This document shows positions 1-7,733 of a stretch of DNA of 27,052 nucleotides, piece after piece. Within the stretch, counting starts at the first letter, position 1, and every line of letters starts with the position of its first letter. The notes below the pieces were generated by a model. It was not told the DNA's origin, did no database searches, and was given only the letters and a program-made list of their open reading frames with translations. Made by a program: the position numbers and the translations under genes. The DNA is from JBFIHZ01 sp041601535 (GTDB lineage: Bacteria > Pseudomonadota > Gammaproteobacteria > Xanthomonadales > SZUA-36): NCBI GenBank assembly GCA_041601535.1, contig JBFIHZ010000010.1, positions 1 to 27,052 on the forward strand, in the 5' to 3' direction.

Positions 1-1629
1 GATGAGTTCGCCTCGCGCAGTGACGGGATGCTGCAGGTCCAGCGCATTGATCCGGAGCCGTTTTCCGAAGAGGAAGACCAGGCCGCCAGGTTTGGATTGC
101 AGGCGGTGCCGGTTGGCGCCAGCGGGCAAACCCTGTACCTGGGCATTGCCGGCACCAATGCGCTGGATGATGTGCAGACCATGCCGTTCCTGCAGCCTTC
201 CAAGGAAAAATTCCTGGAATATGATCTGGCCAAAATGGTGTCACAGCTGGGCCAGCCAGAACGGAAAACCATTGGTCTGATCAGCTCACTGCCGATGACG
301 GCGGGCTACGACCCGGCCACGCAGAGGATGCGCGAACCGTGGGTGATTTACGAGCAGTTGAGCCAGTTGTTCAACGTGGAAACCATCGCGGCGCAAGGTG
401 GCAGTCTGCCACAGGACCTGGATGTGCTGGTTCTGGTGCATCCGCGTGACCTGGACGAGAACCTGAAATACCAGGTGGACCAGTTCGTCCTCGGTGGTGG
501 CCGCTTGCTGGCCTTTATGGACCCGCTGGCCGAGTCCGATCGGGGCAATCCGCAGGATCCGATGGGGCAGATGCAGGCCGGCAGTTCGTCCACGCTCGGC
601 AGCCTGCTGGATGCCTGGGGCGTGGCATTCAATACGCAGAAAGTACTGGGCGATCTGCAATTTGGCATTGGCAATGGGGCCAATCGACATATTGGAATCC
701 TGTCGGTACCCACCGCTGGCCTCAATGCGGACGATATAGTCAGCGCTGACCTGGAAGTGGTTAATTTCTCATCCACCGGCTGGTTCCAGCCAAAAGAGGA
801 CGCTAGCACCCAGGTGGAAGTGTTGGCGCACAGCAGCGAAAATGCCGCGCCCATGGATGCGGCCCGCCTGCGTTTTCTGACCAACCCGGCTGAACTGCTC
901 AGTGGTTTCAACCCCACTGGCGAGCAGTATGCCCTGGCCGTGCGGGTGCGCGGACAGGCCTCTTCCGCTTTTGAGCAGGCCCCTGACCAGGGCACCGGCG
1001 GTGAAGCCGAAGAAGGCGACGGCGCCAACCCGCAGGTGGAACACCGTTCGCAGTCGATTGACGAGGGCATAAACGTGGTGTTGTTCGCCGACACCGATTT
1101 CCTTACTGACCGCCTGTGGGTGCAGAAACAGCCTTTCCTCGGTCAGAACCTGGTCAGTTCGTTTGCCGACAACGGCAACCTGGCGGTCAACGCGGTGGAC
1201 AATCTGATGGGTAACAGCGACCTGATCAGCATTCGCACCCGCGCCAGTTCAGGCCGGCCCTTTGACCGGGTGAACGAACTGCAGATAAATGCCGAGCAGC
1301 AGTACCGCGCCACCGAAGAACGCCTGCAGCAGGAACTGGCGGAAACAGAGCGCAAGCTTACCGAACTGCAGGCGGCCCGCGAGGGTGATGATTTGCAGGT
1401 GCTGACGGAAGAGCAGCAAAACGAGGTGCAACGCTTTCTGGACCGCAAGCTGGAGATCCGCCGCGATCTGCGCCAGGTGCAACATGACCTGCAGCGTGAT
1501 ATCGAGGCCCTGGGTACCAGGCTGAAGCTGATCAATATTGCCCTGGTGCCGTTGCTGGTCATTGGTTTTGCCAGTTTTTACGCTTTGCGCCGCCGTCAAC
1601 GGCAGGCCCGTAAATTGACAACGGAGTGA
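1..1629 (+). CDS. GldG-like ABC transporter auxiliary protein, 3' part (5' end outside window)
   Basis: The frame is open from base 1, so the gene starts upstream; 542 residues are visible. It resembles the GldG / ABC_transp_aux family, the extracytoplasmic partner of a GldA/GldF-like ABC exporter. The visible part has the globular alpha/beta region with phrases such as VLVLVHPRDL and GGRLLAFMDPL. An acidic, Gly-rich insert lies near 950-1050, and a long Gln/Glu/Arg-rich coiled coil near 1280-1510. One C-terminal membrane helix (about 1530-1590) is followed by an Arg/Lys-rich cytoplasmic tail. That arrangement is typical of GldG, whose bulk lies in the periplasm. The ATPase and permease genes are expected just upstream, outside the window. 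It is followed 7 bases later by the DUF4340 gene, the usual partner. The transported substrate is unknown. Confidence 0.8.
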   Translation, partial: DEFASRSDGMLQVQRIDPEPFSEEEDQAARFGLQAVPVGASGQTLYLGIAGTNALDDVQTMPFLQPSKEKFLEYDLAKMVSQLGQPERKTIGLISSLPMTAGYDPATQRMREPWVIYEQLSQLFNVETIAAQGGSLPQDLDVLVLVHPRDLDENLKYQVDQFVLGGGRLLAFMDPLAESDRGNPQDPMGQMQAGSSSTLGSLLDAWGVAFNTQKVLGDLQFGIGNGANRHIGILSVPTAGLNADDIVSADLEVVNFSSTGWFQPKEDASTQVEVLAHSSENAAPMDAARLRFLTNPAELLSGFNPTGEQYALAVRVRGQASSAFEQAPDQGTGGEAEEGDGANPQVEHRSQSIDEGINVVLFADTDFLTDRLWVQKQPFLGQNLVSSFADNGNLAVNAVDNLMGNSDLISIRTRASSGRPFDRVNELQINAEQQYRATEERLQQELAETERKLTELQAAREGDDLQVLTEEQQNEVQRFLDRKLEIRRDLRQVQHDLQRDIEALGTRLKLINIALVPLLVIGFASFYALRRRQRQARKLTTE

Positions 1630-1636
1630 ACGGCCG

Positions 1637-2806
1637 ATGAGCAAGAAACATTTTTCATTACTGTTGCTGGTCACGGTGGTGGTAGCCGTGGCTGTTTTGC
1701 TGATGCCCGGGCAAAGCTCCCATCAGCCGGAATTCGAACGCGGACCGCTGTTGACTGGCCTGGCGGACAAAGTCAATGACACCGATCGGGTGACCATCAG
1801 CAGCGCGGGCAATACCGAGGTGGCCACGCTACAGCGTGAAGACGGCGGCTGGGTGGTCAGCCAGGCCGGCGGATATGCCGCCGACTGGGGCAAGCTCAAA
1901 GCCCTGTTGGCCGCGCTGGCGCAAGCTGAAGTGATTGAACAGAAAACCGCCAACCCGGAATATTTTCCCAGGCTGGGGCTGGCCGATATCAGCCAGCCGG
2001 ATAGTACCGCCGTACAGGTCAGCCTTGCCGGGGGCGGTAACGAAGTTGCGGTGCTGGTCGGTCAGGAGGCCAAGGGCCTGGAAGGGCAGTACGTTCGCCT
2101 TGCCGGTGTTGACCAGGCACTGCTGATCGACCGCACGCTTGAAGTGCCGGGCGAAATGCGGGATTGGCTGCAGCGCGACATCATCGATCTGGCCGAAGAT
2201 GAAGTGGTGGAAGTGACGATTGAACACGCGGACGGCGAGCAGGTGCGGGCGCTGAAAACTTCCGCCGATGACACCGATTTCCAGTTGCAGAATATCCCCG
2301 AAGGACGGGAAATCCAGTCAGCCTGGTCGGTCAATTCACTGGCCGGTGGACTGTCCACCCTGCAACTGGACCAGGTGCGTCCCGCCGCGGAAATTGATTG
2401 GACCGGAGCGTCGCGGGTTAAAGCCGTGACGGCCGATGGTTTGTTGGTGACCGCCGAATGGAACCGCGAGGACGACACCACCTGGGTACGTTTCGCTGCG
2501 GCCAGCTACACGCCTGGCGATGCTGTGGCCGGGGATGCTGCGTCCGGGGCCGGCGGTGAAGCCGCACAAGCGGCAGATGGCACGGCTGAAACCGGGCAGG
2601 CTGCCGCTGCAACGGGCAGCGAACAGGACGCCAGCGAAGCCCTTGATGACAGCGAGGCCGAATCAGGCGCCGCAGCACAACTGGCCGACCGCATTGCCGC
2701 GATCAATGCGCGGGTGGATGGCTGGGCCTATGTCCTGCCTGATTACAAGCTGACATTGCTGACCAAGCGCATGGACGACCTGCTGAAAGCTGAAGCAGAG
2801 TCGTGA
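1637..2806 (+). CDS. DUF4340 domain-containing protein
   Basis: 389 residues. An N-terminal membrane anchor (about residues 6-24, rich in Leu/Val) is followed by an extracytoplasmic region with the repeated beta-rich pattern of DUF4340 (for example EVATLQREDGGWVV and VAVLVGQEAKGLEGQYVRL). DUF4340 proteins are regularly encoded directly after GldG-like genes and are thought to belong to the same ABC system, but their molecular role is not known. Residues of roughly 295-350 form an Ala/Gly/Glu/Asp-rich low-complexity insert, which is unusual within the domain. The start ATG lies 7 bases after the upstream stop, with GGAG inside the end of the upstream gene as a plausible ribosome site. The stop overlaps the next start by 4 bases (GTGA), implying translational coupling. 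Confidence 0.8.
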   Translation: MSKKHFSLLLLVTVVVAVAVLLMPGQSSHQPEFERGPLLTGLADKVNDTDRVTISSAGNTEVATLQREDGGWVVSQAGGYAADWGKLKALLAALAQAEVIEQKTANPEYFPRLGLADISQPDSTAVQVSLAGGGNEVAVLVGQEAKGLEGQYVRLAGVDQALLIDRTLEVPGEMRDWLQRDIIDLAEDEVVEVTIEHADGEQVRALKTSADDTDFQLQNIPEGREIQSAWSVNSLAGGLSTLQLDQVRPAAEIDWTGASRVKAVTADGLLVTAEWNREDDTTWVRFAAASYTPGDAVAGDAASGAGGEAAQAADGTAETGQAAAATGSEQDASEALDDSEAESGAAAQLADRIAAINARVDGWAYVLPDYKLTLLTKRMDDLLKAEAES

Positions 2807-3201
2807 GTCCGCGGCCCGCAGTCGCTGCCGGTGGCCGCTTGCTGGTCATGGTGGCCGCGCTGTCCGGGCTGGCCGCGGTGGCTCTGGCCGCACTTGGGGC
2901 TCATGCCGTGCCGTTAACGGATGAAACGGCGCTACGTGCCTGGTCCAGCGCTTCGCTGATGCACCTGGTGCATTCGGCCGCACTGCTGGCAGTGGCGGCC
3001 CTGGCTCTGCACCTGCCCGCTTCAGGCGTGATCCGGTGCGGTTGGCTGATGGCCACCGGCATGGTGTTTTTTTGCGTCAGCCTGTACCTGCGGGCGGTGG
3101 GTGTCGACATTCTGCCGACGTGGCTTGCGCCGATGGGAGGTGTGCTGATGATGCTGGCCTGGGTGTGGCTGGCCTGGGCCGCGTGGCGGGCCGGCGCATG
3201 A
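2803..3201 (+). CDS. DUF423 family small membrane protein
   Basis: 132 residues with about four hydrophobic helices. The features match the DUF423 (YgdD-like) family: an N-terminal helix leading into LGAHAV, a conserved His-containing stretch HLVHSAALL, a Phe/Ser/Leu-Tyr segment (FFCVSLYL) and a C-terminal helix starting at P-x-GG (APMGGVLMMLAWVW). It is an inner-membrane protein of unknown biochemical function. The start is GTG, overlapping the DUF4340 stop by 4 bases, and the stop overlaps the next gene's ATG by 4 bases (ATGA), so it sits in the middle of a tightly coupled operon. Confidence 0.8.
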   Translation: MSPRPAVAAGGRLLVMVAALSGLAAVALAALGAHAVPLTDETALRAWSSASLMHLVHSAALLAVAALALHLPASGVIRCGWLMATGMVFFCVSLYLRAVGVDILPTWLAPMGGVLMMLAWVWLAWAAWRAGA

Positions 3202-3833
3202 GCCGTCTGCGTTACAACCGGCGTGCGGCGACCGAACATTTGTGCGCGTCCTGCGAAGCCCTTGGCGGTTTTATCCGGCAACAGGGCCCACTGAAACTGA
3301 AGCAGGGCCAAAGCCGCGACCTGTTCGCCGCACTGGCGGAATCCATTGTGTACCAGCAATTGTCCGGCAAGGCGGCGGGCACCATTCACGGGCGGTTCAC
3401 CGCGTTGTTCGCGCAGCAGCAACCGAATGCGCGCGAGGCAGCGCGCCTGAGTTACGAGCAATTGCGCGCGGTCGGGCTGTCCAACAACAAGGCGCTGGCT
3501 ATTCATGACCTCGCCGCCCGCTCGCTGGATGGCAGCCTGGCCAGCTTGCGGCAGATTGCGCGTATGGACGACGCCGCAGTTATCGAAAACCTGGTGCAGG
3601 TACGCGGCATTGGGCCGTGGACGGTGCAGATGCTGCTGCTGTTTAATCTCGGCAGGCCCGATATCATGCCAGCTACTGACCTGGGCGTGCAGAAAGGCGT
3701 GCAGGCGGTGTACCGCCTGGAAGGGTTACCGTCGCCGACCGAAGTCATCGACCTCACCCGTCATCTGGCACCGTACCGCTCGGCCGCCAGTTGGTATTTC
3801 TGGCGCGCCGCTGATACGGTACTCATGGTCTGA
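3198..3833 (+). CDS. DNA-3-methyladenine glycosylase II family protein (AlkA-type, HhH-GPD)
   Basis: 211 residues. It belongs to the HhH-GPD base-excision superfamily and probably removes alkylated bases such as 3-methyladenine from DNA. The conserved helix ESIVYQQLSGKAA lies near residues 48-60, the helix-hairpin-helix QVRGIGPWTVQ near 134-144, and the catalytic aspartate is D161 in PATDLGVQKG. The protein is short and lacks the N-terminal domain of E. coli AlkA, as is usual for single-domain bacterial members. The ATG at 3198 overlaps the upstream stop by 4 bases; the longer open frame from 3036 only reads the DUF423 gene in another frame. The sequence does not show which lesions it prefers. 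Confidence 0.88.
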   Translation: MSRLRYNRRAATEHLCASCEALGGFIRQQGPLKLKQGQSRDLFAALAESIVYQQLSGKAAGTIHGRFTALFAQQQPNAREAARLSYEQLRAVGLSNNKALAIHDLAARSLDGSLASLRQIARMDDAAVIENLVQVRGIGPWTVQMLLLFNLGRPDIMPATDLGVQKGVQAVYRLEGLPSPTEVIDLTRHLAPYRSAASWYFWRAADTVLMV

Positions 3834-3908
3834 CTGCGGCTTGAGATCAGGGCCACGCGGACCCATCTTGCGTGCAGCCGCAACCACCCGCCACACTTGG
3901 ACAGACTG

Positions 3909-4373
3909 ATGAACCTTCTCGACCAATTCGTACTGCAGCATATCCAGGTCAGCGTGTTGCGCGCGGAACTGACGCGGGTATCGGCCGAGCCTGGCTCACG
4001 CGAAGCGCGGGTAGAACTCAACCTGACACCGCGGCCCATCAAGGCGGACTCGGGGGAGCAGCTGCCGGCATACCAGGTCAGTGCGCGGCTGAGTTGTCAC
4101 GGCGGAGAAGCAGATCAGCCGGGGCCGCAATTCCTGGCAGAAGCCGGTTACGAAATCATTTACCAGCAAATCAAGGGAGAGGCCGTTGACCTGGCGGATT
4201 TCACCGCCAATCACGCCAGCCTGACCCGGCAAATCTACCCGCTGCTGCAAAACGAATTACGCGTATTGCTCGGCCGCCTGGGACTGGAGCAAATCCATTT
4301 GCCCTACGATCTGGCCGCACGGGTACAGGATGCCGGCGGACAAACCGTGCAGGTTTCCGGCGCCCTGCATTAG
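3909..4373 (+). CDS. Small SecB-like protein (hypothetical)
   Basis: 154 residues from the ATG at 3909; a TTG at 3897 would add four residues (MDRL). The pattern resembles the SecB-like fold: an N-terminal strand (LQHIQVSVLRAEL), alternating polar/hydrophobic strands (ARVELNLTPRPI, YQVSARLSCHG, GYEIIYQQIKGEAV) and a C-terminal helix (IYPLLQNELRVLLGRLGLEQIHLPYDL) reminiscent of the YPxxRexxxxLxxrxGfpplxLpp element of SecB. This is recognition by pattern and is not secure. No membrane segment or signal peptide is visible. It lies 75 bases after the glycosylase gene and its last 4 bases overlap the convergent carboxypeptidase gene. If the assignment holds, it would be a cytoplasmic chaperone-like protein with unknown clients. 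Confidence 0.5.
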   Translation: MNLLDQFVLQHIQVSVLRAELTRVSAEPGSREARVELNLTPRPIKADSGEQLPAYQVSARLSCHGGEADQPGPQFLAEAGYEIIYQQIKGEAVDLADFTANHASLTRQIYPLLQNELRVLLGRLGLEQIHLPYDLAARVQDAGGQTVQVSGALH

Positions 4374-5332
4374 GCCGGGTCGGCAGCCGGCCGGCGTGGC
4401 CTGGCCGGACGCCGGAAACACCAGTGCCAGGGCTCATAAGCCAGTCGATGGTGGTTGTCTGGTGGATAGGAAAGTACAAATCCGAATTTCCCGGCGCGCC
4501 GCGTCAGCCAGGCAAAAGCCGGGCTGTGTTCAAACTCTTCCTCCAGCGGGCGGTAACCGTCCATGGTGATGTCAACCGCATTGCCGGTATGGTGCTCGCT
4601 GTATCCCGGGGCGGCAGACACCCGCAGGATTTGCGTCATGCTCTGGCCCTGGGCCAGCTTGCGTTCCACAATGCCCTGTTGATACGCCACCGGCCGATAC
4701 GCACTGACCGCCTGCAGGATGATGCCCTGTTCCCGTTGTGCCGCGGCCACCAGCCGTTGCCAGGCCGCGGCCGCGGGTGGCCGCAGGCGCTGCTCGCGGC
4801 CGAACACGTCCGGGCCGATGGAGCTCAGGCTGCCTGGCTCGGCCTGCAACGGCATGCGGTGAACGCGGCCGTAGTCAGGCGGAATGCCCAGCCGGGCGGA
4901 AAGGGCGGCAATCTGCCGGGCATAGCGGGTTTGCCGGCGTTTCAGCGAACGCTTCAACCAGCCGTTCCGCGCTGCCGGGCGATAGCCTGTTTCATGCAAT
5001 AATTGCCGTTGGCTGCCGGCCTGGATCCGCACTTCCAGCAGCCCAAACCACACCGCGCGCTGTTCCACGGCACGCAGCAGGCGGCCGAACAGTTGCGGCT
5101 GGATATTTCCGTCCGGACCAGGCCAGGGGCAGACTTCGGCCGTGTCCAGTTCCAGGCCCATGGCGGCGCAGACCTGCTCACCGCGACAGGCCAGCAGCAA
5201 GGTGCGGTGACGGAGCTGCCGCCGCAGGCTGGTCTGCTGCAGATCGGCACGAATGCGATCCAGGTCCGTGTCGCAGGCCAGCCGTACCCGGATGCGCTGC
5301 GCTTGATGAAATGAGGATGGCGATGATGACAT
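4370..5332 (-). CDS. M15 family D-alanyl-D-alanine carboxypeptidase (VanY-like) with N-terminal GNAT-like domain
   Basis: 320 residues from the ATG at 5332. The C-terminal half (about 180-305) is a VanY/M15B zinc peptidase: AVSAYRP near 208, the zinc motif SEHHTGNAVDI with ligands H247 and D254, and EPWHW with E300 and H303. These enzymes trim the terminal D-Ala of peptidoglycan stem peptides. Residues about 14-125 look like a worn acetyltransferase fold: a central LLLACRGEQVCAAMGLELD strand pair, a helix LFGRLLRAVEQRA, and LLEVRIQAGSQRQLLHETGYRPA at the end. The acetyl-CoA loop glycines are not evident, so this domain may be catalytically dead. No signal peptide is visible, which is odd for a wall enzyme. 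It is divergent from pstC across a 133-base gap. Confidence 0.85.
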   Translation of the reverse strand: MSSSPSSFHQAQRIRVRLACDTDLDRIRADLQQTSLRRQLRHRTLLLACRGEQVCAAMGLELDTAEVCPWPGPDGNIQPQLFGRLLRAVEQRAVWFGLLEVRIQAGSQRQLLHETGYRPAARNGWLKRSLKRRQTRYARQIAALSARLGIPPDYGRVHRMPLQAEPGSLSSIGPDVFGREQRLRPPAAAAWQRLVAAAQREQGIILQAVSAYRPVAYQQGIVERKLAQGQSMTQILRVSAAPGYSEHHTGNAVDITMDGYRPLEEEFEHSPAFAWLTRRAGKFGFVLSYPPDNHHRLAYEPWHWCFRRPARPRRPAADPA

Positions 5333-5425
5333 GGCGGATTTACATGGCGGCCCGGCTAAATGGTACACGGAATAACGCCGGTTTTGAGTGTTTTCGCCAG
5401 GTGAACCCGTCCGGCCCCGGGCTGC

Positions 5426-5443
5426 TTGTAACAATACTGTCAC
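5426..5443 (+). promoter_or_regulatory. Pho box upstream of pstC
   Basis: Two PhoB-type half-sites in direct repeat: TTGTAAC (5426-5432), a 4-base AT spacer, then CTGTCAC (5437-5443). The second matches the E. coli consensus CTGTCAT/C fully and the first at 4 of 7 positions. The 7+4+7 spacing is canonical. It sits 10 bases upstream of a -10-like TAACAT, the same spacing as in E. coli phoA as I recall it. It predicts induction of pstCAB-phoU by phosphate starvation. Confidence 0.75.
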
Positions 5444-5453
5444 AAATGCCGCA

Positions 5454-5459
5454 TAACAT
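5454..5459 (+). promoter_or_regulatory. Candidate -10 element of the pst promoter
   Basis: TAACAT matches TATAAT at the key positions 1, 2, 5 and 6 and lies 10 bases after the Pho box, which would replace the -35 element. Transcription would begin about 7 bases downstream, at or next to the A of the pstC ATG (5466). No Shine-Dalgarno sequence lies between. Confidence 0.55.
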
Positions 5460-5465
5460 GCCCAC

Positions 5466-7721
5466 ATGAACGCTGCCTCCCCCGAAAGCGCCGTGGCCGG
5501 TCGGGCGCGCTCAGCCCGTTTTCACCAGTGGCGCGGCCGCAAGGATGCCGTGGCACGCTGGTTGATCGGGGTGGGCGGCGTCGCCGTCATCATCGCGGTT
5601 GTACTGATTTTCTTCTACCTGTTGCTGGTGGTCTTTCCGCTGTTCACTCCCGCTTCGACGGAACTGCACAGCAGCGCTCAGCGCGCTGAATGGACGGCGT
5701 CGCCGAGCCTGTTTTTATCCGTGGAAGAGCAACAGGAACTGGGTTTGCGCCTGGCGGCTGATGGCAGCATCGAGTTTTTCCGGGTAGCGGGTGGGGAAAC
5801 GGTCGGTACCAGCCCCTTGCTGTCCGCACTGTCTGACAACTGGGTGCTGGTGGTGCCCGCCAACGAATACACCGGACTGCTGGCCGCTGCCACTGCGGAC
5901 GGGCGGATCTACCTGCTGCGGCAGTCTTTCGAGACCCGGTTTGATGGCGGTGTGGACCAGCGCGTCATCATTCCCACCATTGAGTTCGCGTACAGCGACC
6001 AGCCCCTGCTGGAGCTTGCTGGTGTGCGCCTGCGGCAACTGGCCCTGTCGGAAAACGACAGCGGCCTGATGCTGGCTGCGCTGGACGAAGAGGGGCGGTT
6101 GCAGGTACTGAAAGGCACCCGGCGCGAGAACATGCTGACCGGAGAAGTCAGTCTGGACAGCAGCGAAAGTGGCATCGTTTTGCCGGTCCCCGCGGCCACC
6201 CTGGCGGTCAGCGGTGACCACCGCTGGGTCTACCTGGGAGACGCTTCCGGCACGGTGCGTCAGCTGGCCATGCCGGACCTTGAAGTGCAACGCAGCATCG
6301 CCCTGGATGGCGGCGCCATTACGGCCATGAACATGCTGATCGGCGGCCATTCGGTACTGGTGGGTGATGAGCAGGGCACCATCTCCCAGCTGTTTCCAAT
6401 CCGTGATGATGATAACCACGTCACGCTGGAACTGATCCGCCAGTTTGACCAGCAGCAGGCGGCCATCCGTCAGATTGTTACAGAACAAAGACGCAAAGGG
6501 TTTGTGGCACTGGATGCCGCTGGCCAGCTGGGGATTTACCACAGCACGGCAGGCACGCTGGTGCACCTGCAGGACCTGTCTGGGCTGGATGTTCAGGCCC
6601 TGGCGCTGGCACCGCGAGCCAACGGCCTGCTGCTGCAGGGTGAGGACGGCGAATTGTCCCTGCTGGAAATTGACAATGAACATCCGGAAATCTCGTTTGC
6701 CTCGTTGTGGCAGAAAGTCTGGTATGAAAACTACCAGCAACCCGAATATGTATGGCAATCATCCGCGGCCACCAACGAGTTTGAACCCAAGTTCAGCCTC
6801 ACACCGCTGGTATTCGGCACGCTGAAAGCGTCCTTGTACGCCATGTTGTTCGCCATTCCGCTGGCGCTGATGGGGGCTGCCTATACGGCCTACTTCATGG
6901 CTCCGCGGCTGCGCCAGGTGGTCAAGCCCGCCATCGAGATCATGGCGGCCTTGCCAACCGTGATTCTGGGCTTCCTGGCAGGTTTGTGGTTTGCCCCCTA
7001 CCTGGAAGAGAACCTGGCGGGTATTTTTGCCCTGCTGCTGATCCTGCCGCCCGGTGTTCTGTTGGCTGCCTGGCTATGGCAGAACTACGACGGCTGGGCG
7101 AAGCAGTGGCTGGCGGAAGGCTACGAGCCGCTGATACTCATACCGGTATTGCTGGTGCTGGGCTGGCTGGCGCTGTGGTTGGCGGATCCACTGCAGTTTG
7201 CGCTGTTCGGTTCTGATTTACGCACCTGGCTGAGCCAGAAGGCCGGCATCAGCTACGATCAGCGCAATGCTCTGGTGGTGGGCGTGGCCATGGGCTTTGC
7301 CGTAATACCCACCTTGTTTTCCATTGCCGAGGATGCGATTTTCGGTGTTCCCCGTTCGCTGTCCAATGGCTCACTGGCGCTGGGTGCCACGCAGTGGCAG
7401 ACGCTGATCAGGGTAATACTTCCTACCGCCAGTCCGGGCATATTCTCAGCCCTGATGATCGGTCTGGGGCGTGCCGTGGGCGAGACCATGATTGTACTGA
7501 TGGCAACGGGAAATACGCCGGTGATGGACTGGAACCTGTTTGAAGGCATGCGCACGCTGGCGGCCAATATCGCGGTGGAAATGCCGGAATCAGAAGTCAA
7601 TGGTTCGCATTACCGCATCCTGTTCCTGGCGGCCCTGGTGCTGTTCCTGTTCACCTTCGTGGTGAATACCGGCGCAGAACTGGTGCGGCAGCGTTTGCGC
7701 GAACGCTACAGCTCGCTCTGA
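5466..7721 (+). CDS. pstC: Phosphate ABC transporter permease PstC with large periplasmic insert
   Basis: 751 residues, over twice the length of E. coli PstC (about 320). An N-terminal membrane helix (about 33-57) is followed by a long soluble stretch (about 62-440). Its repeated pattern of short strands ending in Asp/Gly turns (GDASGTVRQLAMP, GDEQGTISQLFPI, GEDGELSLLEI) suggests a beta-propeller facing the periplasm. From about residue 441 comes the permease core with several helices, and the EAA loop NGSLALGATQWQTLIR near 632-650 that contacts PstB. Similarly long PstC proteins occur in Vibrio and Pseudomonas-type Pst systems. The ATG at 5466 is preceded by an in-frame TAA at 5454 and has no clear ribosome site; a GTG at 5493 is the main alternative. 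It heads pstCAB-phoU and forms the inner-membrane phosphate channel with PstA. Confidence 0.93.
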   Translation: MNAASPESAVAGRARSARFHQWRGRKDAVARWLIGVGGVAVIIAVVLIFFYLLLVVFPLFTPASTELHSSAQRAEWTASPSLFLSVEEQQELGLRLAADGSIEFFRVAGGETVGTSPLLSALSDNWVLVVPANEYTGLLAAATADGRIYLLRQSFETRFDGGVDQRVIIPTIEFAYSDQPLLELAGVRLRQLALSENDSGLMLAALDEEGRLQVLKGTRRENMLTGEVSLDSSESGIVLPVPAATLAVSGDHRWVYLGDASGTVRQLAMPDLEVQRSIALDGGAITAMNMLIGGHSVLVGDEQGTISQLFPIRDDDNHVTLELIRQFDQQQAAIRQIVTEQRRKGFVALDAAGQLGIYHSTAGTLVHLQDLSGLDVQALALAPRANGLLLQGEDGELSLLEIDNEHPEISFASLWQKVWYENYQQPEYVWQSSAATNEFEPKFSLTPLVFGTLKASLYAMLFAIPLALMGAAYTAYFMAPRLRQVVKPAIEIMAALPTVILGFLAGLWFAPYLEENLAGIFALLLILPPGVLLAAWLWQNYDGWAKQWLAEGYEPLILIPVLLVLGWLALWLADPLQFALFGSDLRTWLSQKAGISYDQRNALVVGVAMGFAVIPTLFSIAEDAIFGVPRSLSNGSLALGATQWQTLIRVILPTASPGIFSALMIGLGRAVGETMIVLMATGNTPVMDWNLFEGMRTLAANIAVEMPESEVNGSHYRILFLAALVLFLFTFVVNTGAELVRQRLRERYSSL

Positions 7722-7733
7722 GGTTGACCGGTC

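Noticed and set aside
3036..3197. Longer frame giving the DNA glycosylase 54 extra N-terminal residues
   Set aside because: This stretch is the DUF423 gene in another frame; the ATG at 3198 overlaps its stop in the ATGA manner used across the operon, and the family homology begins there.
3835..3882. Inverted repeat TGCGGCT/AGCCGCA as a terminator between the glycosylase and SecB-like genes
   Set aside because: Seven base pairs around a 34-base loop with no T-run; too weak to call.
5333..5467. Longer N-terminus for the VanY-like protein
   Set aside because: It would cover the whole Pho promoter and overlap the pstC start; residues before the Met at 5332 resemble no domain. The hydrophobic start is not a convincing signal peptide.
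5715..6758. 347-codon frame antisense to pstC
   Set aside because: It lies opposite the propeller-like insert and has Gln/His-rich shadow composition typical of GC-rich genomes, with no homology seen.
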